Shown one piece after another: positions 11,901 through 25,240 of a stretch of 64,000 nucleotides of DNA. A program made the translations under genes and the position numbers. The notes under the pieces are model-generated. The model saw only the letters and a program-made list of their open reading frames with translations. It did no database searches and was not told the origin of the DNA. The stretch spans positions 1,240,001 to 1,304,000 of the forward strand of contig JBAIAA010000606.1 of the NCBI GenBank assembly GCA_037893245.1, given 5' to 3'. The DNA is from Crossaster papposus (taxonomy: Eukaryota; Echinodermata; Asteroidea; Velatida; Solasteridae). Positions within the stretch are counted from its first letter, which is position 1. Each line of letters starts with the position of its first letter.

Positions 11901-13918
11901 TTTCGATTTTCTGAAAACTTTAACGTTAACACACGCGTTTCAAATTCGCCATAGGTTTGTGCACACAATCCACGCCCACAAATAAGGGCATGAAGGAAAG
12001 CATGCCCCGGGAAGGGGCTGGGTGTTAGGAGATAGAGGGGGGCCTCCAGGAATGGCAAAATTAGCAATTTGACCCGGGGCATGCTTTGTTAGTATTTTAT
12101 TTCGATTTTCTGAACATTTTAACGTTAACACACGCGTTTCAAATTCGCCATAGGTTTGTGCACACAATCCCCGCCCACAAATAAGGGCATGAAGGAAAGC
12201 ATGCCCCGGGAAGGGGCTGGGTGTTAGGAGATAGAGGGGGGCCTCCAGGAATGGCAAAATTAGCAATTTGACCCGGGGCATGCTTTGTTAGTATTTTATT
12301 TCGATTTTCTGAACATTTTAACGTTAACACACGCGTTTCAAATTCGCCATAGGTTTGTGCACACAATCCCCGCCCACAAATAAGGGCATGAAGGAAAGCA
12401 TGCCCCGGGAAGGGGCTGGGTGTTAGGAGATAGATGGGGCCTCCAGGAATGGCAAAATTAGCAATTTGACCCGGGGCATGCTTTGTTAGTACTTTATTTC
12501 GATTTTCTGAAAACTTTAACGTTAACACACGCGTTTCAAATTCGCCATGGGTTTGTGCACACAATCCACGCCCACAAATAAGGGCATGAAGGAAAGCATG
12601 CCCCGGGAAGGGGCTAGGTGTTAGGAGATAGAGGGGGGCCTCCAGGAATGGCAAAATTAGCAATTTGACCCGGGGCATGCTTTGTTAGTATTTTATTTCG
12701 ATTTTCTGAAAACTTTAACGTTAACACACGCGTTTCAAATTCGCCATAGGTTTGTGCACACAATCCACGCCCACAAATAAGGGCATGAAGGAAAGCATGC
12801 CCCGGGAAGGGGCTGGGTGTTAGGAGATAGAGGGGGGCCTCCAGGAATGGCAAAATTAGCAATTTGACCCGGGGCATGCTTTGTTAGTATTTTATTTCGA
12901 TTTTCTGAAAACTTTAACGTTAACACACGCGTTTCAAATTCGCCATAGGTTTGTGCACACAATCCCCGCCCACAAATAAGGGCATGAAGGAAAGCATGCC
13001 CCGGGAAGGGGCTGGGTGTTAGGAGATAGAGGGGGGCCTCCAGGAATGGCAAAATTAGCAATTTGACCCGGGGCATGCTTTGTTAGTACTTTATTTCGAT
13101 TTTCTGAAAACTTTAACGTTAACACACGCGTTTCAAATTCGCCATAGGTTTGTGCACACAATCCACGCCCACAAATAAGGGCATGAAGGAAAGCATGCCC
13201 CGGGAAGGGGCTGGGTGTTAGGAGATAGAGGGGGGCCTCCAGGAATGGCAAAATTAGCAATTTGACCTGGGGCATGCTTTGTTAGTATTTTATTTCGATT
13301 TTCTGAACATTTTAACGTTAACACACGCGTTTCAAATTCGCCATAGGTTTGTGCACACAATCCCCGCCCACAAATAAGGGCATGAAGGAAAGCATGCCCC
13401 GGGAAGGGGCTGGGTGTTAGGAGATAGAGGGGGGCCTCCAGGAATGGCAAAATTAGCAATTTGACCCGGGGCATGCTTTGTTAGTATTTTATTTCGATTT
13501 TCTGAAAATTTTAACGTTAACACACGCGTTTCAAATTCGCCATAGGTTTGTGCACACAATCCACGCCCACAAATAAGGGCATGAAGGAAAGCATGCCCCG
13601 GGAAGGGGCTGGGTGTTAGGAGATAGAGGGGGGCCTCCAGGAATGGCAAAATTAGCAATTTGACCCGGAGCATGCTTTGTTAGTACTTTATTTCGATTTT
13701 CTGAAAACTTTAACGTTAACACACGCGTTTCAAATTCGCCATAGGTTTGTGCACACAATCCACGCCCACAAATAAGGGCATGAAGGAAAGCATGCCCCGC
13801 GAAGGGGCTGGGTGTTAGGAGATAGAGGGGGGCCTCCAGGAATGGCAAAATTAGCAATTTGACCCGGGGCATGCTTTGTTAGTATTTTATTTCGATTTTC
13901 TGAACATTTTAACGTTAA
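8948..13918. repeat. Left-territory higher-order repeat of 8 units, third round enlarged to 9
   Basis: Three successive rounds are visible: 8,948-10,537 (1,590 bp), 10,538-12,128 (1,591 bp) and 12,129-13,918 (1,790 bp). Each carries, in order, a 198-bp gatagatgggg unit, a unit with ccatgggtttg (near 9,364, 10,954 and 12,545), and the same succession of tgaaaacttt, gttagtac and tgaacatttt units. The third round has one extra unit, marked by ggggctaggtg near 12,612. One C is missing from the ccccggg string at about 10,411 in the first round only. The 8-unit period is thus recent but not fixed. The pattern recurs at 16,301-19,681 through the 29-unit duplication. Confidence 0.8.
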
Positions 13919-16092
13919 CACACGCGTTTCAAATTCGCCATAGGTTTGTGCACACAATCCCCGCCCACAAATAAGGGCATGAAGGAAAGCATGCCCCGGG
14001 AAGGGGCTGGGTGTTAGGAGATAGAGGGGGGCCTCCAGGAATGGCAAAATTAGCAATTTGACCCGGGGCATGCTTTGTTAGTATTTTATTTCGATTTTCT
14101 GAACATTTTAACGTTAACACACGCGTTTCAAATTCGCCATAGGTTTGTGCACACAATCCCCGCCCACAAATAAGGGCATGAAGGAAAGCATGCCCCGGGA
14201 AGGGGCTGGGTGTTAGGAGATAGAGGGGGCCTCCAGGAATGGCAAAATTAGCAATTTGACCCGGGGCATGCTTTGTTAGTATTTTATTTCGATTTTCTGA
14301 AAACTTTAACGTTAACACACGCGTTTCAAATTCGCCATAGGTTTGTGCACACAATCCACGCCCACAAATAAGGGCATGAAGGAAAGCATGCCCCGGGAAG
14401 GTGCTGGGTGTTAGGAGATAGAGGGGGGCCTCCAGGAATGGCAAAATTAGCAATTTGACCCGGGGCATGCTTTGTTAGTATTTTATTTCGATTTTCTGAA
14501 CATTTTAACGTTAACACACGCGTTTCAAATTCGCCATAGGTTTGTGCACACAATCCCCGCCCACAAATAAGGGCATGAAGGAAAGCATGCCCCGGGAAGG
14601 GGCTGGGTGTTAGGAGATAGATGGGGCCTCCAGGAATGGCAAAATTAGCAATTTGACCCGGGGCATGCTTTGTTAGTATTTTATTTCGATTTTCTGAACA
14701 TTTTAACGTTAACACACGCGTTTCAAATTCGCCATAGGTTTGTGCACACAATCCCCGCCCACAAATAAGGGCATGAAGGAAAGCATGCCCCGGGAAGGGG
14801 CTGGGTGTTAGGAGATAGAGGGGGGCCTCCAGGAATGGCAAAATTAGCAATTTGACCCGGGGCATGCTTTGTTAGTATTTTATTTCGATTTTCTGAACAT
14901 TTTAACGTTAACACACGCGTTTCAAATTCGCCATAGGTTTGTGCACACAATCCCCGCCCACAAATAAGGGCATGAAGGAAAGCATGCCCCGGGAAGGGGC
15001 TGGGTTTTAGGAGATAGAGGGGGCCTCCAGGAATGGCAAAATTAGCAATTTGACCCGGGGCATGCTTTGTTAGTATTTTATTTCGATTTTCTGAAAATTG
15101 TAACGTTAACACACGCGTTTCAAATTCGCCATAGGTTTGTGCATACAATCCCCGCCCACAAATAAGGGCATGAAGGAAAGCATGCCCCGGGAAGGGGCTG
15201 GGTGTTAGGAGATAGAGGGGGGCCTCCAGGAATGGCAAAATTAGCAATTTGACCCGGGGCATGCTTTGTTAGTACTTTATTTCGATTTTCTGAAAACTTT
15301 AACGTTAACACACGCGTTTCAAATTCGCCATGGGTTTGTGCACACAATCCACGCCCACAAATAAGGGCATGAAGGAAAGCATGCCCCGGGAAGGGGCTGG
15401 GTGTTAGGAGATAGAGGGGGGCCTCCAGGAATGGCAAAATTAGCAATTTGACCCGGGGCATGCTTTGTTAGTATTTTATTTCGATTTTCTGAACATTTTA
15501 ACGTTAACACACGCGTTTCAAATTCGCCATAGGTTTGTGCACACAATCCCCGCCCACAAATAAGGGCATGAAGGAAAGCATGCCCCGGGAAGGGGCTGGG
15601 TGTTAGGAGATAGAGGGGGCCTCCAGGAATGGCAAAATTAGCAATTTGACCCGGGGCATGCTTTGTTAGTATTTTATTTCGATTTTCTGAAAACTTTAAC
15701 GTTAACACACGCGTTTCAAATTCGCCATAGGTTTGTGCACACAATCCACGCCCACAAATAAGGGCATGAAGGAAAGCATGCCCCGGGAAGGGGCTGGGTG
15801 TTAGGAGATAGAGGGGGGCCTCCAGGAATGGCAAAATTAGCAATTTGACCCGGGGCATGCTTTGTTAGTATTTTATTTCGATTTTCTGAACATTTTAACG
15901 TTAACACACGCGTTTCAAATTCGCCATAGGTTTGTGCACACAATCCCCGCCCACAAATAAGGGCATGAAGGAAAGCATGCCCCGGGAAGGGGCTGGGTGT
16001 TAGGAGATAGATGGGGCCTCCAGGAATGGCAAAATTAGCAATTTGACCCGGGGCATGCTTTGTTAGTATTTTATTTCGATTTTCTGAACATT
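10330..16092. repeat. 29-unit tandem duplication, copy A (5,763 bp)
   Basis: This segment is repeated immediately downstream at an offset of exactly 5,763 bp. Private markers occur in both copies: the missing C in catgcccggg (10,411 and 16,174), ggggctaggtg (~12,612 and 18,375), gacctgggg (~13,266 and 19,029), gacccggagc (~13,667 and 19,430), ccccgcgaagg (~13,796 and 19,559) and gggttttagg (~15,003 and 20,766). I noticed only two differences: t at 14,402 against g at 20,165, and c at 14,898 against a at 20,661. The left edge is placed by tgaaaacttt near 10,322 differing from tgaacatttt near 16,084. Edges are good to about 50 bp. Confidence 0.9.
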
Positions 16093-19000
16093 TTAACGTT
16101 AACACACGCGTTTCAAATTCGCCATAGGTTTGTGCACACAATCCACGCCCACAAATAAGGGCATGAAGGAAAGCATGCCCGGGAAGGGGCTGGGTGTTAG
16201 GAGATAGAGGGGGGCCTCCAGGAATGGCAAAATTAGCAATTTGACCCGGGGCATGCTTTGTTAGTATTTTATTTCGATTTTCTGAACATTTTAACGTTAA
16301 CACACGCGTTTCAAATTCGCCATAGGTTTGTGCACACAATCCCCGCCCACAAATAAGGGCATGAAGGAAAGCATGCCCCGGGAAGGGGCTGGGTGTTAGG
16401 AGATAGAGGGGGGCCTCCAGGAATGGCAAAATTAGCAATTTGACCCGGGGCATGCTTTGTTAGTATTTTATTTCGATTTTCTGAACATTTTAACGTTAAC
16501 ACACGCGTTTCAAATTCGCCATAGGTTTGTGCACACAATCCCCGCCCACAAATAAGGGCATGAAGGAAAGCATGCCCCGGGAAGGGGCTGGGTGTTAGGA
16601 GATAGATGGGGCCTCCAGGAATGGCAAAATTAGCAATTTGACCCGGGGCATGCTTTGTTAGTACTTTATTTCGATTTTCTGAAAACTTTAACGTTAACAC
16701 ACGCGTTTCAAATTCGCCATGGGTTTGTGCACACAATCCACGCCCACAAATAAGGGCATGAAGGAAAGCATGCCCCGGGAAGGGGCTGGGTGTTAGGAGA
16801 TAGAGGGGGGCCTCCAGGAATGGCAAAATTAGCAATTTGACCCGGGGCATGCTTTGTTAGTATTTTATTTCGATTTTCTGAAAACTTTAACGTTAACACA
16901 CGCGTTTCAAATTCGCCATAGGTTTGTGCACACAATCCCCGCCCACAAATAAGGGCATGAAGGAAAGCATGCCCCGGGAAGGGGCTGGGTGTTAGGAGAT
17001 AGAGGGGGGCCTCCAGGAATGGCAAAATTAGCAATTTGACCCGGGGCATGCTTTGTTAGTACTTTATTTCGATTTTCTGAAAACTTTAACGTTAACACAC
17101 GCGTTTCAAATTCGCCATAGGTTTGTGCACACAATCCACGCCCACAAATAAGGGCATGAAGGAAAGCATGCCCCGGGAAGGGGCTGGGTGTTAGGAGATA
17201 GAGGGGGGCCTCCAGGAATGGCAAAATTAGCAATTTGACCCGGGGCATGCTTTGTTAGTATTTTATTTCGATTTTCTGAACATTTTAACGTTAACACACG
17301 CGTTTCAAATTCGCCATAGGTTTGTGCACACAATCCCCGCCCACAAATAAGGGCATGAAGGAAAGCATGCCCCGGGAAGGGGCTGGGTGTTAGGAGATAG
17401 AGGGGGGCCTCCAGGAATGGCAAAATTAGCAATTTGACCCGGGGCATGCTTTGTTAGTATTTTATTTCGATTTTCTGAAAATTTTAACGTTAACACACGC
17501 GTTTCAAATTCGCCATAGGTTTGTGCACACAATCCACGCCCACAAATAAGGGCATGAAGGAAAGCATGCCCCGGGAAGGGGCTGGGTGTTAGGAGATAGA
17601 GGGGGGCCTCCAGGAATGGCAAAATTAGCAATTTGACCCGGGGCATGCTTTGTTAGTACTTTATTTCGATTTTCTGAAAACTTTAACGTTAACACACGCG
17701 TTTCAAATTCGCCATAGGTTTGTGCACACAATCCACGCCCACAAATAAGGGCATGAAGGAAAGCATGCCCCGGGAAGGGGCTGGGTGTTAGGAGATAGAG
17801 GGGGGCCTCCAGGAATGGCAAAATTAGCAATTTGACCCGGGGCATGCTTTGTTAGTATTTTATTTCGATTTTCTGAACATTTTAACGTTAACACACGCGT
17901 TTCAAATTCGCCATAGGTTTGTGCACACAATCCCCGCCCACAAATAAGGGCATGAAGGAAAGCATGCCCCGGGAAGGGGCTGGGTGTTAGGAGATAGAGG
18001 GGGGCCTCCAGGAATGGCAAAATTAGCAATTTGACCCGGGGCATGCTTTGTTAGTATTTTATTTCGATTTTCTGAACATTTTAACGTTAACACACGCGTT
18101 TCAAATTCGCCATAGGTTTGTGCACACAATCCCCGCCCACAAATAAGGGCATGAAGGAAAGCATGCCCCGGGAAGGGGCTGGGTGTTAGGAGATAGATGG
18201 GGCCTCCAGGAATGGCAAAATTAGCAATTTGACCCGGGGCATGCTTTGTTAGTACTTTATTTCGATTTTCTGAAAACTTTAACGTTAACACACGCGTTTC
18301 AAATTCGCCATGGGTTTGTGCACACAATCCACGCCCACAAATAAGGGCATGAAGGAAAGCATGCCCCGGGAAGGGGCTAGGTGTTAGGAGATAGAGGGGG
18401 GCCTCCAGGAATGGCAAAATTAGCAATTTGACCCGGGGCATGCTTTGTTAGTATTTTATTTCGATTTTCTGAAAACTTTAACGTTAACACACGCGTTTCA
18501 AATTCGCCATAGGTTTGTGCACACAATCCACGCCCACAAATAAGGGCATGAAGGAAAGCATGCCCCGGGAAGGGGCTGGGTGTTAGGAGATAGAGGGGGG
18601 CCTCCAGGAATGGCAAAATTAGCAATTTGACCCGGGGCATGCTTTGTTAGTATTTTATTTCGATTTTCTGAAAACTTTAACGTTAACACACGCGTTTCAA
18701 ATTCGCCATAGGTTTGTGCACACAATCCCCGCCCACAAATAAGGGCATGAAGGAAAGCATGCCCCGGGAAGGGGCTGGGTGTTAGGAGATAGAGGGGGGC
18801 CTCCAGGAATGGCAAAATTAGCAATTTGACCCGGGGCATGCTTTGTTAGTACTTTATTTCGATTTTCTGAAAACTTTAACGTTAACACACGCGTTTCAAA
18901 TTCGCCATAGGTTTGTGCACACAATCCACGCCCACAAATAAGGGCATGAAGGAAAGCATGCCCCGGGAAGGGGCTGGGTGTTAGGAGATAGAGGGGGGCC

Positions 19001-21855
19001 TCCAGGAATGGCAAAATTAGCAATTTGACCTGGGGCATGCTTTGTTAGTATTTTATTTCGATTTTCTGAACATTTTAACGTTAACACACGCGTTTCAAAT
19101 TCGCCATAGGTTTGTGCACACAATCCCCGCCCACAAATAAGGGCATGAAGGAAAGCATGCCCCGGGAAGGGGCTGGGTGTTAGGAGATAGAGGGGGGCCT
19201 CCAGGAATGGCAAAATTAGCAATTTGACCCGGGGCATGCTTTGTTAGTATTTTATTTCGATTTTCTGAAAATTTTAACGTTAACACACGCGTTTCAAATT
19301 CGCCATAGGTTTGTGCACACAATCCACGCCCACAAATAAGGGCATGAAGGAAAGCATGCCCCGGGAAGGGGCTGGGTGTTAGGAGATAGAGGGGGGCCTC
19401 CAGGAATGGCAAAATTAGCAATTTGACCCGGAGCATGCTTTGTTAGTACTTTATTTCGATTTTCTGAAAACTTTAACGTTAACACACGCGTTTCAAATTC
19501 GCCATAGGTTTGTGCACACAATCCACGCCCACAAATAAGGGCATGAAGGAAAGCATGCCCCGCGAAGGGGCTGGGTGTTAGGAGATAGAGGGGGGCCTCC
19601 AGGAATGGCAAAATTAGCAATTTGACCCGGGGCATGCTTTGTTAGTATTTTATTTCGATTTTCTGAACATTTTAACGTTAACACACGCGTTTCAAATTCG
19701 CCATAGGTTTGTGCACACAATCCCCGCCCACAAATAAGGGCATGAAGGAAAGCATGCCCCGGGAAGGGGCTGGGTGTTAGGAGATAGAGGGGGGCCTCCA
19801 GGAATGGCAAAATTAGCAATTTGACCCGGGGCATGCTTTGTTAGTATTTTATTTCGATTTTCTGAACATTTTAACGTTAACACACGCGTTTCAAATTCGC
19901 CATAGGTTTGTGCACACAATCCCCGCCCACAAATAAGGGCATGAAGGAAAGCATGCCCCGGGAAGGGGCTGGGTGTTAGGAGATAGAGGGGGCCTCCAGG
20001 AATGGCAAAATTAGCAATTTGACCCGGGGCATGCTTTGTTAGTATTTTATTTCGATTTTCTGAAAACTTTAACGTTAACACACGCGTTTCAAATTCGCCA
20101 TAGGTTTGTGCACACAATCCACGCCCACAAATAAGGGCATGAAGGAAAGCATGCCCCGGGAAGGGGCTGGGTGTTAGGAGATAGAGGGGGGCCTCCAGGA
20201 ATGGCAAAATTAGCAATTTGACCCGGGGCATGCTTTGTTAGTATTTTATTTCGATTTTCTGAACATTTTAACGTTAACACACGCGTTTCAAATTCGCCAT
20301 AGGTTTGTGCACACAATCCCCGCCCACAAATAAGGGCATGAAGGAAAGCATGCCCCGGGAAGGGGCTGGGTGTTAGGAGATAGATGGGGCCTCCAGGAAT
20401 GGCAAAATTAGCAATTTGACCCGGGGCATGCTTTGTTAGTATTTTATTTCGATTTTCTGAACATTTTAACGTTAACACACGCGTTTCAAATTCGCCATAG
20501 GTTTGTGCACACAATCCCCGCCCACAAATAAGGGCATGAAGGAAAGCATGCCCCGGGAAGGGGCTGGGTGTTAGGAGATAGAGGGGGGCCTCCAGGAATG
20601 GCAAAATTAGCAATTTGACCCGGGGCATGCTTTGTTAGTATTTTATTTCGATTTTCTGAAAATTTTAACGTTAACACACGCGTTTCAAATTCGCCATAGG
20701 TTTGTGCACACAATCCCCGCCCACAAATAAGGGCATGAAGGAAAGCATGCCCCGGGAAGGGGCTGGGTTTTAGGAGATAGAGGGGGCCTCCAGGAATGGC
20801 AAAATTAGCAATTTGACCCGGGGCATGCTTTGTTAGTATTTTATTTCGATTTTCTGAAAATTGTAACGTTAACACACGCGTTTCAAATTCGCCATAGGTT
20901 TGTGCATACAATCCCCGCCCACAAATAAGGGCATGAAGGAAAGCATGCCCCGGGAAGGGGCTGGGTGTTAGGAGATAGAGGGGGGCCTCCAGGAATGGCA
21001 AAATTAGCAATTTGACCCGGGGCATGCTTTGTTAGTACTTTATTTCGATTTTCTGAAAACTTTAACGTTAACACACGCGTTTCAAATTCGCCATGGGTTT
21101 GTGCACACAATCCACGCCCACAAATAAGGGCATGAAGGAAAGCATGCCCCGGGAAGGGGCTGGGTGTTAGGAGATAGAGGGGGGCCTCCAGGAATGGCAA
21201 AATTAGCAATTTGACCCGGGGCATGCTTTGTTAGTATTTTATTTCGATTTTCTGAACATTTTAACGTTAACACACGCGTTTCAAATTCGCCATAGGTTTG
21301 TGCACACAATCCCCGCCCACAAATAAGGGCATGAAGGAAAGCATGCCCCGGGAAGGGGCTGGGTGTTAGGAGATAGAGGGGGCCTCCAGGAATGGCAAAA
21401 TTAGCAATTTGACCCGGGGCATGCTTTGTTAGTATTTTATTTCGATTTTCTGAAAACTTTAACGTTAACACACGCGTTTCAAATTCGCCATAGGTTTGTG
21501 CACACAATCCACGCCCACAAATAAGGGCATGAAGGAAAGCATGCCCCGGGAAGGGGCTGGGTGTTAGGAGATAGAGGGGGGCCTCCAGGAATGGCAAAAT
21601 TAGCAATTTGACCCGGGGCATGCTTTGTTAGTATTTTATTTCGATTTTCTGAACATTTTAACGTTAACACACGCGTTTCAAATTCGCCATAGGTTTGTGC
21701 ACACAATCCCCGCCCACAAATAAGGGCATGAAGGAAAGCATGCCCCGGGAAGGGGCTGGGTGTTAGGAGATAGATGGGGCCTCCAGGAATGGCAAAATTA
21801 GCAATTTGACCCGGGGCATGCTTTGTTAGTATTTTATTTCGATTTTCTGAACATT
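16093..21855. repeat. 29-unit tandem duplication, copy B (5,763 bp)
   Basis: This is the near-identical tandem partner of 10,330-16,092. Matching stops near 21,860-21,905. There the array continues with ccccgccc units and then the gtgcatac and gaaagtatgc unit, instead of the c-deleted unit that begins this copy. The last part of copy B takes part in a later 7-unit duplication, so B is partly duplicated again. Confidence 0.9.
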
Positions 21856-23629
21856 TTAACGTTAACACACGCGTTTCAAATTCGCCATAGGTTTGTGCAC
21901 ACAATCCCCGCCCACAAATAAGGGCATGAAGGAAAGCATGCCCCGGGAAGGGGCTGGGTGTTAGGAGATAGAGGGGGGCCTCCAGGAATGGCAAAATTAG
22001 CAATTTGACCCGGGGCATGCTTTGTTAGTATTTTATTTCGATTTTCTGAAAATGTTAACGTTAACACACGCGTTTCAAATTCGCCATAGGTTTGTGCATA
22101 CAATCCCCGCCCACAAATAAGGGCATGAAGGAAAGTATGCCCCGGGAAGGGGCTGGGTGTTAGGAGATAGAGGGGGGCCTCCAGGAATGGCAAAATTAGC
22201 AATTTGACCCGGGGCATGCTTTGTTAGTATTTTATTTCGATTTTCTGAAAATTGTAACGTTAACACACGCGTTTCAAATTCGCCATAGGTTTGTGCATAC
22301 AATCCCCGCCCACAAATAAGGGCATGAAGGAAAGCATGCCCCGGGAAGGGGCTGGGTGTTAGGAGATAGAGGGGGGCCTCCAGGAATGGCAAAATTAGCA
22401 ATTTGACCCGGGGCATGCTTTGTTAGTACTTTATTTCGATTTTCTGAAAACTTTAACGTTAACACACGCGTTTCAAATTCGCCATGGGTTTGTGCACACA
22501 ATCCACGCCCACAAATAAGGGCATGAAGGAAAGCATGCCCCGGGAAGGGGCTGGGTGTTAGGAGATAGAGGGGGGCCTCCAGGAATGGCAAAATTAGCAA
22601 TTTGACCCGGGGCATGCTTTGTTAGTATTTTATTTCGATTTTCTGAACATTTTAACGTTAACACACGCGTTTCAAATTCGCCATAGGTTTGTGCACACAA
22701 TCCCCGCCCACAAATAAGGGCATGAAGGAAAGCATGCCCCGGGAAGGGGCTGGGTGTTAGGAGATAGAGGGGGCCTCCAGGAATGGCAAAATTAGCAATT
22801 TGACCCGGGGCATGCTTTGTTAGTATTTTATTTCGATTTTCTGAAAACTTTAACGTTAACACACGCGTTTCAAATTCGCCATAGGTTTGTGCACACAATC
22901 CACGCCCACAAATAAGGGCATGAAGGAAAGCATGCCCCGGGAAGGGGCTGGGTGTTAGGAGATAGAGGGGGGCCTCCAGGAATGGCAAAATTAGCAATTT
23001 GACCCGGGGCATGCTTTGTTAGTATTTTATTTCGATTTTCTGAACATTTTAACGTTAACACACGCGTTTCAAATTCGCCATAGGTTTGTGCACACAATCC
23101 CCGCCCACAAATAAGGGCATGAAGGAAAGCATGCCCCGGGAAGGGGCTGGGTGTTAGGAGATAGATGGGGCCTCCAGGAATGGCAAAATTAGCAATTTGA
23201 CCCGGGGCATGCTTTGTTAGTATTTTATTTCGATTTTCTGAACATTTTAACGTTAACACACGCGTTTCAAATTCGCCATAGGTTTGTGCACACAATCCCC
23301 GCCCACAAATAAGGGCATGAAGGAAAGCATGCCCCGGGAAGGGGCTGGGTGTTAGGAGATAGAGGGGGGCCTCCAGGAATGGCAAAATTAGCAATTTGAC
23401 CCGGGGCATGCTTTGTTAGTATTTTATTTCGATTTTCTGAAAATGTTAACGTTAACACACGCGTTTCAAATTCGCCATAGGTTTGTGCATACAATCCCCG
23501 CCCACAAATAAGGGCATGAAGGAAAGTATGCCCCGGGAAGGGGCTGGGTGTTAGGAGATAGAGGGGGGCCTCCAGGAATGGCAAAATTAGCAATTTGACC
23601 CGGGGCATGCTTTGTTAGTATTTTATTTC
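20848..23629. repeat. 7-unit tandem duplication (1,391 bp, two copies)
   Basis: Approximately 20,848-22,238 is repeated as 22,239-23,629. Markers shared at an offset of 1,391 bp are tgaaaattgtaacg (~20,855 and 22,246), gtgcatac (~20,903 and 22,294), ccatgggtttg (~21,091 and 22,482), the gatagatgggg unit (~21,771 and 23,162) and gaaagtatgc (~22,133 and 23,524). On the left the match fails at gggttttagg (~20,766), and on the right at tgaaaatgttaacg (~23,638). The event is later than the 5,763-bp duplication because it includes the end of that copy. Confidence 0.85.
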
Positions 23630-23639
23630 GATTTTCTGA

Positions 23640-25240
23640 AAATGTTAACGTTAACACACGCGTTTCAAATTCGCCATAGGTTTGTGCACACAATCCCCGC
23701 CCACAAATAAGGGCATGAAGGAAAGCATGCCCCGGGAAGGGGCTGGGTGTTAGGAGATAGAGGGGGGCCTCCAGGAATGGCAAAATTAGCAATTTGACCC
23801 GGGGCATGCTTTGTTAGTATTTTATTTCGATTTTCTGAAAATGTTAACGTTAACACACGCGTTTCAAATTCGCCATAGGTTTGTGCACACAATCCGCGAC
23901 CACAAATAAGGGCATGAAGGAAAGCATGCCCCGGGAAGGGGCTGGGTGTTAGGAGATAGAGGGGGGCCTCCAGGAATGGCAAAAGTAGCCATTTGACACG
24001 GGGCATGCTTTGTTAGTATTTTATTTCGATTTTCTGAAAATGTTAACGTTAACACACGCGTTTCAAATTCGCCATAGGTTTGTGCACACAATCCCCGCCC
24101 ACAAATAAGGGCATGAAGGAAAGCATGCCCCGGGAAGGGACTGGGTGTTAGGAGATAGAGGGGGGCCTCCAGGAATGGCAATATTAGCAATTTGACCGGG
24201 GGCATGCTTTGTTAGTATTTTATTTCGATTTTCTGAAACTTTTAACGTTAACACACGCGTTTCAAATTCGCCATAGGTTTGTGCACACAATCCCCGCCCA
24301 CAAATAAGGGCATGAAGGAAAGCATGCCCCGGGAAGGGGCTGGGTGTTAGGAGATAGAGGGGGGCCTCCAGGAATGGCAAAATTAGCAATTTGACCCGGG
24401 GCATGCTTTGTTAGTATTTTATTTCGATTTTCTGAAAATGTTAACGTTAACACACGCGTTTCAAATTCGCCATAGGTTTGTGCATACAATCCCCGCCCAC
24501 AAATAAGGGCATGAAGGAAAGCATGCCCCGGGAAGGGGCTGGGTGTTAGGAGATAGAGGGGGGCCTCCATGAATGGCAAAATTAGCAATTTGACCCGGGG
24601 CATGCTTTGTTAGTATTTTATTTCGATTTTCTGAAAATGTAACGTTAACACACGCGTTTCAAATTCGCCATAGGTTTGTGCACACAATCCCCGCCCACAA
24701 ATAAGGGCATGAAGGAAAGCATGCCCCGGGAAGGGGCTGGGTGTTAGGAGATAGAGGGGGGCCTCCAGGAATGGCAAAATTAGCAATTTGACCCGGGGCA
24801 TGCTTTGTTAGTATTTTATTTCGATTTTCTGAAAACTTTAACGTTAACACACGCGTTTCAAATTCGCCATAGGTTTGTGCAGACAATCCACGCCCACAAA
24901 TAAGGGCAAGAAGGAAAGCATGCCCCGGGAAGGGGCTGGGTGTTAGGAGATAGAGGGGGGCATCCAGGAATGGCAAAATTAGCAATTTGACCCGGGGCAT
25001 GCTTTGTTAGTATTTTATTTCGATTTTCTGAACATTTTAACGTTAACACACGCGTTTCAAATTCGCCATAGGTTTGTGCACACAATCCCCGCCCACAAAT
25101 AAGGGCATGAAGGAAAGCATGCCCCGGGAAGGGGCTGGGTGTTAGGAGATAGAGGGGGGCTCCAGGAATGGCAAAATTAGCAATTTGGCCCGGGGCATGC
25201 TTTGTTAGTATTTTATTTCGATTTTCTGAACATTTCAACG
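23640..25240. repeat. Divergent transition zone between the two territories
   Basis: These eight units carry more private changes than their neighbours. Examples are ccgcgaccac (~23,895), aaaagtagcc with gacacgg (~23,982), ggaagggactggg (~24,134), gaccggggg (~24,195), cctccatgaatgg (~24,566), gcagacaatcc (~24,879), ggcaagaagg (~24,905) and tttggcccggg (~25,185). One unit has tgaaaatgtaacg and so is one base shorter. I saw the gttagtac and gatagatgggg variants of the left territory only to the left of this zone. The agaaaattgttacg variant of the right territory first appears near 25,425. Confidence 0.7.

Larger units (their letters stand above)
1..23640. repeat. Left sequence territory of the array
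   Basis: About 119 units here share variants that I did not see further right. These are gttagtac in place of gttagtat (for example near 1,750, 5,728, 9,306 and 22,425), and a 198-bp G-run form reading gatagatgggg (for example near 99, 4,877, 16,603 and 23,162). Units ending tgaacatttt and units ending tgaaaacttt are mixed along the territory. Units with ccacgccc at positions 41-48 usually follow a unit ending tgaaaacttt. The territory contains 7-, 8-, 21- and 29-unit duplications, described separately. Its first ~575 bases resemble 21,670-22,240 and 23,060-23,630, including the rare gtgcatac and gaaagtatgc. Confidence 0.8.

Noticed and set aside
10330..21855. Assembly duplication as the sole explanation of the 5,763-bp pair
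   Set aside because: It cannot be excluded from sequence alone. However, the two differences and the further 7-unit duplication at the end of copy B are easier to explain by real duplication, so I kept it as a feature with read-level checks proposed.
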